Below, in pieces: positions 41,992 to 51,548 of a DNA stretch of 64,000 bases. Where the stretch lies: assembly GCA_036744795.1 (NCBI GenBank), contig DAIOHK010000002.1, positions 1 to 64,000 on the forward strand, in the 5' to 3' direction. Source of the stretch: UBA5486 sp036744795 (GTDB lineage Bacteria; Bacillota; UBA4882; UBA10575). Position 1 is the stretch's first letter; the number at the start of each line of letters is the position of its first letter. Below the pieces are notes generated by a model. The model was not told the origin of the DNA. It did no database searches and was given only the letters and a program-made list of their open reading frames with translations. Made by a program: the position numbers and the translations under genes.

Positions 41992-42555
41992 TTGTCACAA
42001 CCATTAGCAATTTACGTAAGTAATGCTTCCGTAGGCAACTGGACTGAAGGAACATTACCGGTTAAAGTAACAAACCCCTTCAAATTTTGGCCCAGCTTAA
42101 ATTGGCAAGGTAATAACATCAATCCTGTTTTTTATCAAGAGGGAGGTCCCCAGTATTTATGGGCAACTCCTACAGCGGATCCGGTGAATACTACTACCTT
42201 TACTTTTATCCGGCGCTGGAATGGCAGTTCAACCAGTAGTTTTACCGACCGGGTAATCCCCTTTGGTACCCATGATCTTGTCATTGCCCATGCCGCCGAT
42301 GATCGATATAATATGCGTTTAACCCTGAATGGCGTAACTCAAAATCCTCAAGGGGTAAACATCTCCACTCCTTCATCACATCCCTGGCGAAATGTAAAAA
42401 CATACCGTTACCTAGTAAATTTAGTCCCCACCAGTTCAATACCAACACCAGTTCTAAGATTAATAACTACGGCAACCAATATAGGTTTTAACAGCGGAAC
42501 AACTCAGAATAACCCCGGTATGTTTACATGGACAATGCAAATTTTCTCCCGGTAA
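41992..42555 (+). CDS. Unknown Cys-free beta-rich protein in the glycosylation locus
   Basis: A 187-residue protein with no signal peptide, no membrane helix and no Cys. It is rich in Asn, Thr, Ser and Pro, with alternating hydrophobic strands (AIYVSNASVGNWTEG, RYLVNLVPTSSIPTP, FTWTMQIFSR), and predicted beta-sandwich. The start is TTG at 41992, with GGGGTGAGG ahead. It sits among glycosyltransferase genes with gaps of about 100 and 75 bases. I do not recognise the family. Its composition and placement make it a candidate structural protein and glycosylation acceptor (for example of the spore surface), which is inference. Confidence 0.6.
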   Translation: MSQPLAIYVSNASVGNWTEGTLPVKVTNPFKFWPSLNWQGNNINPVFYQEGGPQYLWATPTADPVNTTTFTFIRRWNGSSTSSFTDRVIPFGTHDLVIAHAADDRYNMRLTLNGVTQNPQGVNISTPSSHPWRNVKTYRYLVNLVPTSSIPTPVLRLITTATNIGFNSGTTQNNPGMFTWTMQIFSR

Positions 42556-42569
42556 TAAATCTGATTTTC

Positions 42570-42599
42570 GAACCCCGGACCTATTAAAGGCTGGGGTTC
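42570..42599 (+). terminator. Stem-loop after the unknown beta-rich gene
   Basis: GAACCCC and GGGGTTC form a 7-bp outer stem, with CCT/AGG inside. It lies 14 bases after the stop codon at 42555. The following bases are only mildly T-rich, so termination may be partial. Confidence 0.5.
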
Positions 42600-42629
42600 C
42601 TAATATCCCGGTTTGGAAGGTGATTTCTT

Positions 42630-43358
42630 TTGGCCAAAAAACATGTTGATCTGATTATGGTCTCTTTTAATAGCCGTCGCTTTCTACCCGGTTTTTTTAA
42701 ATCTTTGCAAAAGAATACCAAACACCCTTTTCACCTGTTTGTCATTGATAATAACAGCACAGATCGGAGTAAAGAGTATCTCAAATCTATTCAAAAGAAT
42801 AAACTTTTTAAAAACAAGATGAAATTAATTCTAAACCGTAAAAATATTGGTTTGGCTAAAGCTTGGAACCAAGGGATAAAATTGGGAAACAGTAAATATG
42901 TAGTATTTCTAAACCCGGATACTAAGTTTACTAAAAACTGGCTTACTAAGATGGTAAAAAGTGCTGATAAGCACCGGAAAGCGGGAATTGTCGGAGTTAA
43001 GATTTTAAATCCTGATCATACAATCTACCATGCCGGAGCCATCTCAAGACCACGTGGGAAAGGCCTACAGAATAAACCTAATTTATTTAATAAAGAAAAA
43101 AAGGTCCGTTTAATTCAGGGCAGCTGTTTTCTTGTCAAACGCTGGATCTTTACTAAAGTAGGAAAATTTGATGAAAATTTTTTCGTCTATGGTGAAGAAG
43201 CTGATTTTTGCCGGCGGGTCCGAAAAGCAGGTTTTCATGTCTTATATTCCCCAGTTCCTATCTATCATTTTAAGCATGGGTCTGATATTTCTTCCCAGGA
43301 AAGATCGATGCTCCGGAATACAAGTGCCCGGCTTCTTAAAAGTAAGTGGAAAAAATAA
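42630..43358 (+). CDS. Family 2 glycosyltransferase (GT-A fold), copy 4
   Basis: A 242-residue GT2 protein. DLIMVSFNSRRFLPGFF, VIDNNSTDRS, LNRKNIGLAKAWNQGI and FLNPDT (metal site) follow the same plan as copies 1 and 2. The acceptor-side motif is VGKFDENFFVYGEEADFCRRV. The start is TTG at 42630 with GGAAGGTG upstream. The protein is very basic (many Lys). It lies upstream of ugd, separated by 208 bases with two hairpins. Confidence 0.85.
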   Translation: MAKKHVDLIMVSFNSRRFLPGFFKSLQKNTKHPFHLFVIDNNSTDRSKEYLKSIQKNKLFKNKMKLILNRKNIGLAKAWNQGIKLGNSKYVVFLNPDTKFTKNWLTKMVKSADKHRKAGIVGVKILNPDHTIYHAGAISRPRGKGLQNKPNLFNKEKKVRLIQGSCFLVKRWIFTKVGKFDENFFVYGEEADFCRRVRKAGFHVLYSPVPIYHFKHGSDISSQERSMLRNTSARLLKSKWKK

Positions 43359-43434
43359 ACAATTATAAAATGTTTCTTTTTCCTAACTCCTTTGCCTGCT
43401 TAAAAAAATAGGATGAAATAGATAATCTGCGTTT

Positions 43435-43530
43435 AGCCGGTATTAATCTGATACCGGTTATTCCATAACATGCGCCTAATTTAAAAAAGTGAGGGAATTG
43501 CTTAATGGACTCCTAAATAAAGCAATCCCT
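43435..43530. other. Two hairpins in the leader of ugd
   Basis: CCGGTAT (43437-43443) pairs with ATACCGG (43451-43457). Further on AGGGA-A-TTGCTT (43492-43503) pairs with AAGCAATCCCT (43520-43530) with a single bulged base. Neither has a clear T-run. They may be processing or weak termination structures between the GT gene and ugd; a regulatory leader is possible. Confidence 0.45.
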
Positions 43531-43566
43531 TAAAATATATGGATTGAAAATCCGGAGGAGATAATA

Positions 43567-44871
43567 ATGAAAATAACAGTTGTCGGCTGTGGATATGTAG
43601 GACTTGTTACCGCTGCCGGCCTTGCTGCTTCCGGTTTCTATGTAACAGGTGTGGATCGAGATCGGGGAAAAATAGATAAATTACGGCGAAAAAAGATCCC
43701 CTTCTATGAAAAAGGCCTGGAAGAACTGGTCGGTAATAATTTAAAAGCCAAACGCCTTAACTTTACAAGTAGTTTAGGGCTTGGGATGAGAAACGCCCAA
43801 GTAGTATTTATTGCGGTCGGAACACCCACCAATGCTGATGGTTCGGCTGATCTAAGCCAAGTGGAAGCCGTAGCCAAGGAGATCGCCAGCTATATCCGGG
43901 ATTATACTGTCATTGTCAATAAATCAACTGTCCCGATCGGCACTGGCCTACGGGTCAAAAAAATAATCCGGCAAAATTTAATCTCCCCTCTTAACTTCGA
44001 TGTAGTCAGCAATCCTGAATTTCTGCGGGAAGGTAGTGCTGTTCATGATTTTATGTTTCCCGACCGGATCGTAATCGGAACCGAAAGCCCAAAAGCATTA
44101 GAAATTATGAAGACCATCTATTCCCGTTTTATCGAGCAGAAAGTTCCAATAATCCGAACTAATCTTGAAACCGCCGAAATGGTAAAATACGCCTCCAATG
44201 CCTTTTTAGCAACCAAAATTTCATTTATCAATGAAATTGCCGACTTATGCGAGGTAGTCAAAGCAGATCTTCCTATTGTAGCCAAAGGTATGGGGCTGGA
44301 TAAACGGATTGGACCTGAGTTTCTCTCTGCCGGCCCTGGTTATGGTGGTTCATGTTTTCCTAAGGATACCAAAGCTTTAATTCATATTGCACGGGAACAT
44401 GGAAAAAGCCTCTCCATTGTTGAAGCTACTGAAAAAGTTAATGAACGGACAAAAAAACGAATGAGCGAGAAAATTATTAGAGTCTTAGGTAATCCAGCAG
44501 AAAAAACGATTGCCATTTTAGGGCTTGCCTTTAAAGCCAATACCGATGATATGAGGGAATCACCTGCTATTCCGATCATTTGGGATCTACTGGATGCAGG
44601 AGCCCAGATCAGAGCTCATGATCCTCAGGCACTTCAAGAAGGAGAAAAGATCTTTGGCAATAAAATTTCGTGCTTTGATAATGAATATGAAACAGTTACT
44701 GGTGCTGATGCTCTAGTAATACTCACCGAATGGGGATCCTATCTTAATCTTGATTTTAAACTTCTGAAGGAAAAAATGAACCAAGCTATACTAATTGACC
44801 TCCGTAACCTCTTCTCTCCGGAGAAAGTTCGAGAACATGGGTTTATCTACGAGGGAATCGGTAGGGGATAA
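43567..44871 (+). CDS. ugd: UDP-glucose 6-dehydrogenase
   Basis: A 434-residue NAD-dependent enzyme that oxidises UDP-glucose twice to UDP-glucuronate. The N-terminal Rossmann motif is VVGCGYVGLVTA (5-16). The catalytic core has MVKYASNAFLATK with Lys208, and GPGYGGSCFPKDT with the nucleophile Cys263. The C-terminal domain has GLAFKANTDDMRESPA. Length and motifs match bacterial Ugd/TuaD. GGAGGAG precedes the ATG. Together with the decarboxylase downstream it provides UDP-glucuronate and UDP-xylose for the locus. Confidence 0.94.
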   Translation: MKITVVGCGYVGLVTAAGLAASGFYVTGVDRDRGKIDKLRRKKIPFYEKGLEELVGNNLKAKRLNFTSSLGLGMRNAQVVFIAVGTPTNADGSADLSQVEAVAKEIASYIRDYTVIVNKSTVPIGTGLRVKKIIRQNLISPLNFDVVSNPEFLREGSAVHDFMFPDRIVIGTESPKALEIMKTIYSRFIEQKVPIIRTNLETAEMVKYASNAFLATKISFINEIADLCEVVKADLPIVAKGMGLDKRIGPEFLSAGPGYGGSCFPKDTKALIHIAREHGKSLSIVEATEKVNERTKKRMSEKIIRVLGNPAEKTIAILGLAFKANTDDMRESPAIPIIWDLLDAGAQIRAHDPQALQEGEKIFGNKISCFDNEYETVTGADALVILTEWGSYLNLDFKLLKEKMNQAILIDLRNLFSPEKVREHGFIYEGIGRG

Positions 44872-44945
44872 AATAATTAGTCGGGGTTGTTTCTCCCTAT
44901 CAACAGCCCCTTCTTCTCTTTAAATTGGCAAAAAGGGTGAAGGCA

Positions 44946-45896
44946 ATGGTAGTAACAATCACCGGGGGTGCTGGTTTCATTGGTTCACATTTATGTCAAA
45001 AATTTTTAAATAAGAAGGCCAAAGTTATCTGCATCGATAATTTTTCCACCGGTTCTAGAGATAATATTACCAATATGCTTAAGAATCCTGATTTTACTTT
45101 AGTTAAACATGATATCACCATTCCTTTTACAAAAAAACTATCCACTATAATTATGACAAGTCAAATCATTATTCATTTAGCCAGTCCAGCCAGTCCTAAA
45201 GATTACTATCGTCTTCCATTAGAAACTGCCCTGGTTAATAGTATCGGGACTAAATACCTGCTTGATTTAGCCCGGTCCGGTAATAAAAGATTTGTTCTGG
45301 CATCCACTTCAGAAATTTACGGGGACCCGAAACAAAACCCTCAGAAGGAAGAATACTGGGGCTATGTTAATCCGGTAGGCCCCCGAAGTTGTTACGATGA
45401 AAGCAAGCGTTTTAGTGAAATGTTGGCAATGATCTATCACCGAGAGTATAAAGTAGACACACGCATCTGCCGAATATTTAATACTTATGGTCCAGGTATG
45501 CGTCGGGATGACGGAAGGGTGGTTGCCAATTTTATTAGCCAAGCATTACAAGGGGAAGATCTAACAATTTATGGGGATGGAACCCAGACCCGTAGTTTCT
45601 GTTATATTGATGATACAGTGGAAGGGATCCACTTGTTAGCTGTTAAACCCAGTCTAAGCGGAGAAATAGTTAATATTGGTAATCCGGAAGAAATTAGGAT
45701 CAACGATCTGGCTAATCTGGTTATTAAGCTTACCGACTCCTTCAGCCAGTGTCATTACACTAAACAGGTAGAAGATGATCCGGAGAAGAGATGCCCGGAT
45801 ATTACCCGGATAAGAGCTCTTCTTGCTTGGAAACCGCAGGTTAACTTAGTTACCGGCTTAAAAAAAACCATCTACTTCTTACAAAATAACAGTTAG
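44946..45896 (+). CDS. uxs: UDP-glucuronate decarboxylase (UDP-xylose synthase)
   Basis: A 316-residue short-chain dehydrogenase-type enzyme. It binds NAD at GGAGFIGSH (7-15). The region HLASPASPKDYYRLPLETA, the STSEIYGDP loop and GPRSCYDESKR (catalytic Tyr and Lys) followed by RIFNTYGPGMRRDDGRVV are typical of UDP-xylose synthase, which oxidises and decarboxylates UDP-glucuronate. I start at ATG 44946 because AAGGGTGA is just upstream; the frame opens at 44925. Paired with ugd 74 bases upstream, it indicates xylose (or a derivative) in the glycan. It ends ten bases before a convergent GT gene. Confidence 0.9.
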   Translation: MVVTITGGAGFIGSHLCQKFLNKKAKVICIDNFSTGSRDNITNMLKNPDFTLVKHDITIPFTKKLSTIIMTSQIIIHLASPASPKDYYRLPLETALVNSIGTKYLLDLARSGNKRFVLASTSEIYGDPKQNPQKEEYWGYVNPVGPRSCYDESKRFSEMLAMIYHREYKVDTRICRIFNTYGPGMRRDDGRVVANFISQALQGEDLTIYGDGTQTRSFCYIDDTVEGIHLLAVKPSLSGEIVNIGNPEEIRINDLANLVIKLTDSFSQCHYTKQVEDDPEKRCPDITRIRALLAWKPQVNLVTGLKKTIYFLQNNS

Positions 45897-45906
45897 TCCC
45901 CCTTTT

Positions 45907-47130
45907 TTAAACTCTTTTTATTCGGGCAAATTCCCTAAAGGTCCTGGTTAAATGGGGGTACTTTTTATTAGCAGTTAATTTTTTATCTACTTTGACCAGC
46001 CGGGAATATTTTGTCCGTCCCCACTGGTATCTCCGGTGCTCCCAATTAGGCCTAGAATATCCTTTATATTTGCCAATGATCAGATCCCGTTGTTCTTTGG
46101 CCAGTCTGGCAAAGTATCTGGCATATAAAAGTAAATTCGAATCTCCGCTTGCTTTAATCGCCAAAAACTCCTCTACCACTTTGCAGAGGCGCAAATAATC
46201 CCAACCTTTTTTCTTAATCCCTGACAGATAAACATCAATCTCGGGATATTGCCGGGAAAAAATAGCATAATTTGTAGTCCGGTTCTGCCTTCTCTCCTTT
46301 AAATTCCTTGGGTGCACCTGATGAATATTTGTAGGTTTATTACACATGAATTTTAACCCCTTACGATATAAGCGGTAGCCTAATTGCCAATCATCCATCC
46401 CCCATCTGCTTAATTCCTGATCAAATTTCATCCGGCCTAAGGCTGCTTTACGAACTGAACAATTTCGGGTAATAAAAAATATCCACGGAACAGGGCACCT
46501 TTCTAGACCCAACCCATACTTTCTAATTACTTTTTGTAGATTCTTCGAGTAAATATCTGAAAAGACATACTTATAAATCGATTTGTCCAAAACTTCGGAG
46601 ACAGAAAAAAGGGGTTTTTTCCCTTTTAACTTTTTGGGGAGTCTTTGACGGAGAGCATCATACCGATTCAGAAATCTACGGAAATTTATATTGGTGTTTC
46701 GATCATAATCCGGCCGAGCCATGGTAAAAATTGAATGGGCTGCGGACATCCCGCTGACTACAGCATTTGTATACCTATTATGTAATTCGGCGTGACTCTC
46801 CAGGAACCGAGGATAACAGATGGTATCTCCATCACAGAAGATAATAATTTCTCCCTCGGCCTGTTCAAGCCCGGAATTCCGGGCAATAGTCCGATCCTCT
46901 TTCCGCTTCAGGTTAATCCCTTTTATATTTAATTCCAGACCAGAATTCTTAAGAAACTCTTCTGTTCCATCTGTGGAACCATCATTAATTACTATTAATT
47001 CAAAGCGGCTAGGCGGATAGTCCTGGATGGCAAAAGAAGCCAGGTTTAATGCCAGTTCTTCCCTGATATTAAAGCACGGAATAATTACACTAATCTCCGG
47101 ATAGTTTTTTTCCCTCTCGGAGTTATCCAT
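45907..47130 (-). CDS. Family 2 glycosyltransferase with galactosyltransferase-like C-terminal region
   Basis: A 407-residue soluble GT-A enzyme. ISVIIPCFNIREELALNL and VINDGSTDGTEEF form the donor site, and IIFCDGDTICYP is the metal motif. RWGMDDWQLGYRLYRKG (about 265) resembles the Glyco_transf_7C motif that closes over the acceptor. The last 130 residues are very basic (Arg/Lys/Tyr-rich). It is encoded on the minus strand, convergent with uxs. It probably belongs to the same glycan system, though in a separate unit. Confidence 0.82.
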   Translation of the reverse strand: MDNSEREKNYPEISVIIPCFNIREELALNLASFAIQDYPPSRFELIVINDGSTDGTEEFLKNSGLELNIKGINLKRKEDRTIARNSGLEQAEGEIIIFCDGDTICYPRFLESHAELHNRYTNAVVSGMSAAHSIFTMARPDYDRNTNINFRRFLNRYDALRQRLPKKLKGKKPLFSVSEVLDKSIYKYVFSDIYSKNLQKVIRKYGLGLERCPVPWIFFITRNCSVRKAALGRMKFDQELSRWGMDDWQLGYRLYRKGLKFMCNKPTNIHQVHPRNLKERRQNRTTNYAIFSRQYPEIDVYLSGIKKKGWDYLRLCKVVEEFLAIKASGDSNLLLYARYFARLAKEQRDLIIGKYKGYSRPNWEHRRYQWGRTKYSRLVKVDKKLTANKKYPHLTRTFREFARIKRV

Positions 47131-47236
47131 TAAGATCCCCCTTTAACCACCAAAGATTTTTATCACCGAAATCCTAGTTACAGTTTATGCTCCGATGAAT
47201 AAGATTAATTAACAAAAAAGCAAAGGACGTGCCAAA

Positions 47237-48304
47237 ATGGTGAACTATCTAATCTACGGTGGAAAGCTTGCCGGAATTGTTGCTTTTAATCTTCTGCTCA
47301 AAGATGCCCACAACGTCTTGGGGTTTATAGAAAGTTCCGGAAAATTAATTGATCTCCCGCTTAATGAAAAATTTAAAGTTTATAAGGAAATTCCAGCCTT
47401 ACCTTTAGATATTTTAGCAATTACAGAAGGAGTAATGGTAGGAGTCGATACCATGCCGCTGGCCGTGGAGATTAAAGAAGATCTAGCCCGGAAATTCCCA
47501 GAAAAAAAGATTATAACGATCTTGGATTCGGAGTATCTCCCTATTTTTTTTGGCCTACGGGAAGAATCAATCAAACAGATTACCTACGAAGGGCTTGAAC
47601 AAATTAGACCTATTAACTATGGAAAACATAATGTCCTAGTCTATATAGATAATAATGTTGAGAGTCAACGAGCGAAAAAGGTATATGAAAAGAAGATTCT
47701 AGCCTATCTCAATAATTTAATCACCACCCCGATGGTTATTTATGATATAGGTGCTAATATTGGTTTATATAGCTTAATTTTAGCCCGGGAATACCCTTCT
47801 TCCCAAATCCATGCTTTTGAACCGGAGAGACAAAACTTTTTTAAATTAATAAGAAACATAGAACTTAATCTCTTGAAAAATGTAACTGCCCATCTAATCG
47901 CGGCCGGAGAAGAAAGAAAAATCGGTTCTTTGTACTTGCAAGGTGAATTACCCGGCCAGGGGGAACACTCTCTAGTTAACCCAGTGAGCAAGCTTTATAC
48001 TCCAATTGAAGTTTGGGACCTTGATACTTATGTAAGAATAAAAAAAGTCCCATCCCCTGACCTGGTAAAAATTGATGTTGAAGGCTATGAACTTCAAGTA
48101 TTAAAAGGAATGGCAGGTCTCTTAAAATCGAAAAAACCTAAGCTAATCATAGAAGTTCACCAGTGCTTAATTAAAGAGCAACAGCTGTATAAATTTCTGA
48201 AAAAATATAAATATACGATCAAGGAAATTTCTCATGATAAAACCCGCCGATTTATCTACGCCTTCCGGCAAAAATCCCGAAAGAAAAAGCAGCGGCAAAA
48301 ATAG
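47237..48304 (+). CDS. FkbM-family methyltransferase
   Basis: A 355-residue protein. An N-terminal part of about 150 residues starts VNYLIYGGKLAGIVAFNLL, resembling a nucleotide-binding/PglD-like segment. The C-terminal part is the FkbM domain: VIYDIGANIGLYSLILA (SAM motif I), HAFEPERQNF, VTAHLIAAG and DLVKIDVEGYELQVLKGM. FkbM enzymes O-methylate sugars or polyketides. In this locus it likely methylates a glycan sugar. It stands alone on the plus strand with a hairpin terminator downstream. Confidence 0.85.
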   Translation: MVNYLIYGGKLAGIVAFNLLLKDAHNVLGFIESSGKLIDLPLNEKFKVYKEIPALPLDILAITEGVMVGVDTMPLAVEIKEDLARKFPEKKIITILDSEYLPIFFGLREESIKQITYEGLEQIRPINYGKHNVLVYIDNNVESQRAKKVYEKKILAYLNNLITTPMVIYDIGANIGLYSLILAREYPSSQIHAFEPERQNFFKLIRNIELNLLKNVTAHLIAAGEERKIGSLYLQGELPGQGEHSLVNPVSKLYTPIEVWDLDTYVRIKKVPSPDLVKIDVEGYELQVLKGMAGLLKSKKPKLIIEVHQCLIKEQQLYKFLKKYKYTIKEISHDKTRRFIYAFRQKSRKKKQRQK

Positions 48305-48383
48305 GATACCCACAACAAACCCACTTGTACCGCTTCATCTTATGTTAAAGGCCAATGAAAAGTTATGAAATCCATAAATAACT

Positions 48384-48411
48384 AAATCCCCTCGCCAACG
48401 CGGGGGGATTT
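48384..48411. terminator. Bidirectional stem-loop between the FkbM and uxaA genes
   Basis: AAATCCCC and GGGGATTT form a perfect 8-bp outer stem with CG/CG near the loop. It lies between two convergent genes (stops at 48304 and 48452) and could serve both. T-runs are short. Confidence 0.6.
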
Positions 48412-48451
48412 ACTAATTCTAAAGAAAGGTTTATCTAACTTTTTTTAGCAC

Positions 48452-49960
48452 TTAAAGCGTAACTCCGGTTTTAAAAATCGCAATGTCCCGATAGTCATTC
48501 TCCTCATTCCTGCTCTTTTGATCTCCATTAGCTACTTGAAGAATATAAGTAAATAATTCCTGAGCTAGATTATCCATTTTCTCTCCGAAAAGGAGACGGC
48601 CAGCATCAAAATCAATCCATTGTGCTTTCTTCTCTGCCAGCATTGAATTTGTCGAAATTTTAATCGTCGGAACCGGAGCTCCAAGTGGTGTCCCTCGGCC
48701 CGTTGTAAAAAGAATCAAGTGTACACCAGCAGCAGTCATCGCAGTAGTCGAAACAATATCATTCCCTGGCCCCTCTAGCAAATTCAGGCCTTTGGTCTTT
48801 ATTTGCTCTCCATAACGTAAGACATCAACAACCGTACCGGTACCTCCTTTTTGCGTACAGCCCAAAGATTTCTCCTCTAGAGTAGTAATTCCACCCTTTT
48901 TATTCCCTGGAGAGGGATTTTCATAAACTTCCTGACCATTGCGGATAAAATAATCTTTAAATCCATTAACCAATTCTACAACCCGGTTAAAAACCTTTTC
49001 GTCCCTGGCTCTGTTCATCAAAATTGTCTCCGCACCAAACATCTCAGGTACTTCGGTTAGTATACAGGTCCCCCCGTAAGAAGTAAGTAGATCCGCTACC
49101 CTCCCAACTAAGGGATTACCAGTAATCCCTGAGAAACCATCTGAACCGCCACATTTCAGGCCAATCTTTAATTCAGAAACCGGGATCTCCTCCCGTTGAA
49201 AGCTTCCCGCATAATTCACCAGTTCACTAAGGAGTTCTATTCCGGTAGCAATCTCATCTTCAACTTCCTGCATAACCATAAAACGGAGACGGGCAGAAGC
49301 TTCAGTATCCAGAAACTTTTTGAACTCGCTAATCTGGTTATTCTCACATCCCAAGCCAACCACTAAGACCCCACCAGCATTTGGATGTTTAACTAAACCC
49401 GCCAAGATTTTCTGGGTATTTTCATGATCATCTCCCAATTGCGAACAACCGTAGGGATGGGAGAAAGTATAGATACCCCCAATTTCCCCAGAATCTATTA
49501 CTTCCTTAAATTTTTCTCGTGCCAGTAAAGCCAGTTTTTCACATCGTTTATTCACACAACCTACGGTCGGGATAATCCATATCTCATTTCTAATCCCTAC
49601 TTTACCATTTTCTCTTCGGTAACCGGGAAAGCTAGGAATTTTGTCACTCTTTTGCAAGAAGGTTTTCTGTGGATTATAAGTATATTCTAATTTACCTTTT
49701 AGACCGGTAGCTAAATTATGGCTGTGAACCCATTCCCCAACCCTGATCTCCCTCGTAGCTACCCCAATCGGATATCCATACTTAAATACTTTTTCTCCAG
49801 TAGCAATCCGCTTAATTGCCATCTTATGTCCTTCCGGAATATCCTCAACGGGTTTTAAAGTAAGTTTATCAATTATCGTTTCCTCTCCCTTTTTTAAGGG
49901 TTTGAGTGTCACTACCACATTATCTTCGGGTCTAATATGAAGAGTCTTGATCGCCAACAC
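48452..49960 (-). CDS. uxaA: Altronate dehydratase UxaA
   Basis: A 502-residue full-length UxaA. The N-terminal SAF domain (about 1-95) contains GEKVFKYGYPIGVATREI and GEWVHSHNLATGL. The catalytic domain has YRRENGKVGIRNEIWIIPTVGCVN, HPYGCSQLGDDHE, GLGCENNQ, LKCGGSDGFSGITGNP and TTGRGTPLG, as in the UxaA/GarD family. It removes water from D-altronate to give 2-keto-3-deoxygluconate in galacturonate breakdown. It follows uxaB by 34 bases in one operon. Confidence 0.93.
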   Translation of the reverse strand: MLAIKTLHIRPEDNVVVTLKPLKKGEETIIDKLTLKPVEDIPEGHKMAIKRIATGEKVFKYGYPIGVATREIRVGEWVHSHNLATGLKGKLEYTYNPQKTFLQKSDKIPSFPGYRRENGKVGIRNEIWIIPTVGCVNKRCEKLALLAREKFKEVIDSGEIGGIYTFSHPYGCSQLGDDHENTQKILAGLVKHPNAGGVLVVGLGCENNQISEFKKFLDTEASARLRFMVMQEVEDEIATGIELLSELVNYAGSFQREEIPVSELKIGLKCGGSDGFSGITGNPLVGRVADLLTSYGGTCILTEVPEMFGAETILMNRARDEKVFNRVVELVNGFKDYFIRNGQEVYENPSPGNKKGGITTLEEKSLGCTQKGGTGTVVDVLRYGEQIKTKGLNLLEGPGNDIVSTTAMTAAGVHLILFTTGRGTPLGAPVPTIKISTNSMLAEKKAQWIDFDAGRLLFGEKMDNLAQELFTYILQVANGDQKSRNEENDYRDIAIFKTGVTL

Positions 49961-49994
49961 CTCCAGTTTTATGACCAGTTCATTTAAAATTTTT

Positions 49995-51548
49995 TCAGAC
50001 TACAGGAATCGGAGTACGAACCAAATTTTCTACACTCTTACCCATACCTTCAATCAAGATCTCTTGGAGATAAGCTCCAACTGTAACTGCCAGGCCAGGG
50101 AGGTTATTAAGATCCTCTCCCCAAAAGTCAATGTTCGCTAAAACTTTTCGAGACAAAGTAATAGGATCACTTTTACCTGCATCAAACTCACGCCATAACT
50201 TCTGGAAAAAATCTAAAGCAGATAGATCATCTGAGATGAGATACTCCGAATTCTCCCGGTGGGCAACAAGTTTATTATTCCTAATTTCAGTTCCGCGATA
50301 AAAAGCGATTAAAGCAGCCAGGGAAAAAGCTAGTTTCTTAGGGACAACCCCTTCTTGTTTTATATATCCCTGCAAAGAAGGGAGAACCCGGGCCTTAAAT
50401 TTGGATGTAGCATTCAAGGCAATATCCTGCCATTTATGAGCAATAAATGGATTTTCAAATCTTTCGAGAACATTCCCTGCAAAATCCTTTAATTCCTCGG
50501 TATCCAGATCTAGGGTGGGAATAATCTCTTCAAAGATTGTTTCTCTCATAAATTCACCAACAATCCCATCCTTAACCGCATCTCTTACCAGATCAATTCC
50601 GGAAAGAAATGAAAGAGCATAAGAGGAAGTATGAGCACCATTAAGGATCCGTACTTTTCTTGTACGATAAGGAGTAAGATCATCAACCCATTTTACATTT
50701 AATCCAGCCTCCGTAAATGGTAGGCGTTGACTTAATGACTTGTCCCCCTCAATTACCCATAAATGGAAAATCTCTCCGGTATTTAAATTCTGATCTTTAT
50801 AACCTAGTTCTTTTTCTATATTTTCTACTTCATTAAAGGGATATCCAGTAACAATCCGATCAACTAAGGTATTTAAAAAATAGTTAGCATTATTAATCCA
50901 ATCAATAAAGCCCTGGGGAAGTCCCCATTCATTGGCTAAGCGAAGAACGATCCGTTTCAAGTTGTCACCATTACGGTCAATTAGTTCGCAGGGAATGATA
51001 ACCATACCTTTTGAAGAATCTCCACTAAAATACTGATAACGATGGTAAAGGTAGATCGTTACTTTACCTGGGTATGAGGCTGGTGGTGCATCATTCAACT
51101 GATCTTCTGGATTATAAGAAATTCCCGCTTCAGTAGTATTAGAGATTAAATATTCAATCTCCGGATTTTCAGCACATTTTAGAACCTCTTCCCACTGGCT
51201 ATATGCTTCTAACCCTCTGCTAATCGTAGGAATTACCTCTTTTTTATCTATTAAGTTGCCTCCCTGCAATCCCCGGAGAATCAGTGTATACAGCCCATCT
51301 TGTTCATTAAGATTAGCTACTCTTCCCTGCGGGATTGGTTGAACAACTACTACCCGTCCCTTAAATAACCCTTGTTTGTTCATATTATGGAACATCCATT
51401 CCACAAAAGCCCGGAGAAAATTTCCTTCCCCAAATTGTATTACCTTTTCCGGGTAATCCAGAATCTCCCGGTGGTAATTAGCAATTTCAGTCCCGAGGAG
51501 TTTATCTTCTAAAAATTTTCTGTTTAATGCTGGTTTTACTTGTTGCAT
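49995..51548 (-). CDS. uxaB: Tagaturonate reductase (altronate oxidoreductase) UxaB
   Basis: A 517-residue long-chain dehydrogenase of the mannitol dehydrogenase family. VIQFGEGNFLRAFVEWMF near 37-54 is the NAD-binding start of UxaB. The catalytic region near 300 has YRTRKVRILNGAHTSS, with Lys, Asn and His as in this family. It reduces tagaturonate to altronate. AGGAGG lies upstream of the ATG. It is the first gene of uxaB-uxaA; no uxaC or KDG enzymes are in this window. This indicates use of pectin-derived galacturonate. Confidence 0.93.
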   Translation of the reverse strand: MQQVKPALNRKFLEDKLLGTEIANYHREILDYPEKVIQFGEGNFLRAFVEWMFHNMNKQGLFKGRVVVVQPIPQGRVANLNEQDGLYTLILRGLQGGNLIDKKEVIPTISRGLEAYSQWEEVLKCAENPEIEYLISNTTEAGISYNPEDQLNDAPPASYPGKVTIYLYHRYQYFSGDSSKGMVIIPCELIDRNGDNLKRIVLRLANEWGLPQGFIDWINNANYFLNTLVDRIVTGYPFNEVENIEKELGYKDQNLNTGEIFHLWVIEGDKSLSQRLPFTEAGLNVKWVDDLTPYRTRKVRILNGAHTSSYALSFLSGIDLVRDAVKDGIVGEFMRETIFEEIIPTLDLDTEELKDFAGNVLERFENPFIAHKWQDIALNATSKFKARVLPSLQGYIKQEGVVPKKLAFSLAALIAFYRGTEIRNNKLVAHRENSEYLISDDLSALDFFQKLWREFDAGKSDPITLSRKVLANIDFWGEDLNNLPGLAVTVGAYLQEILIEGMGKSVENLVRTPIPVV

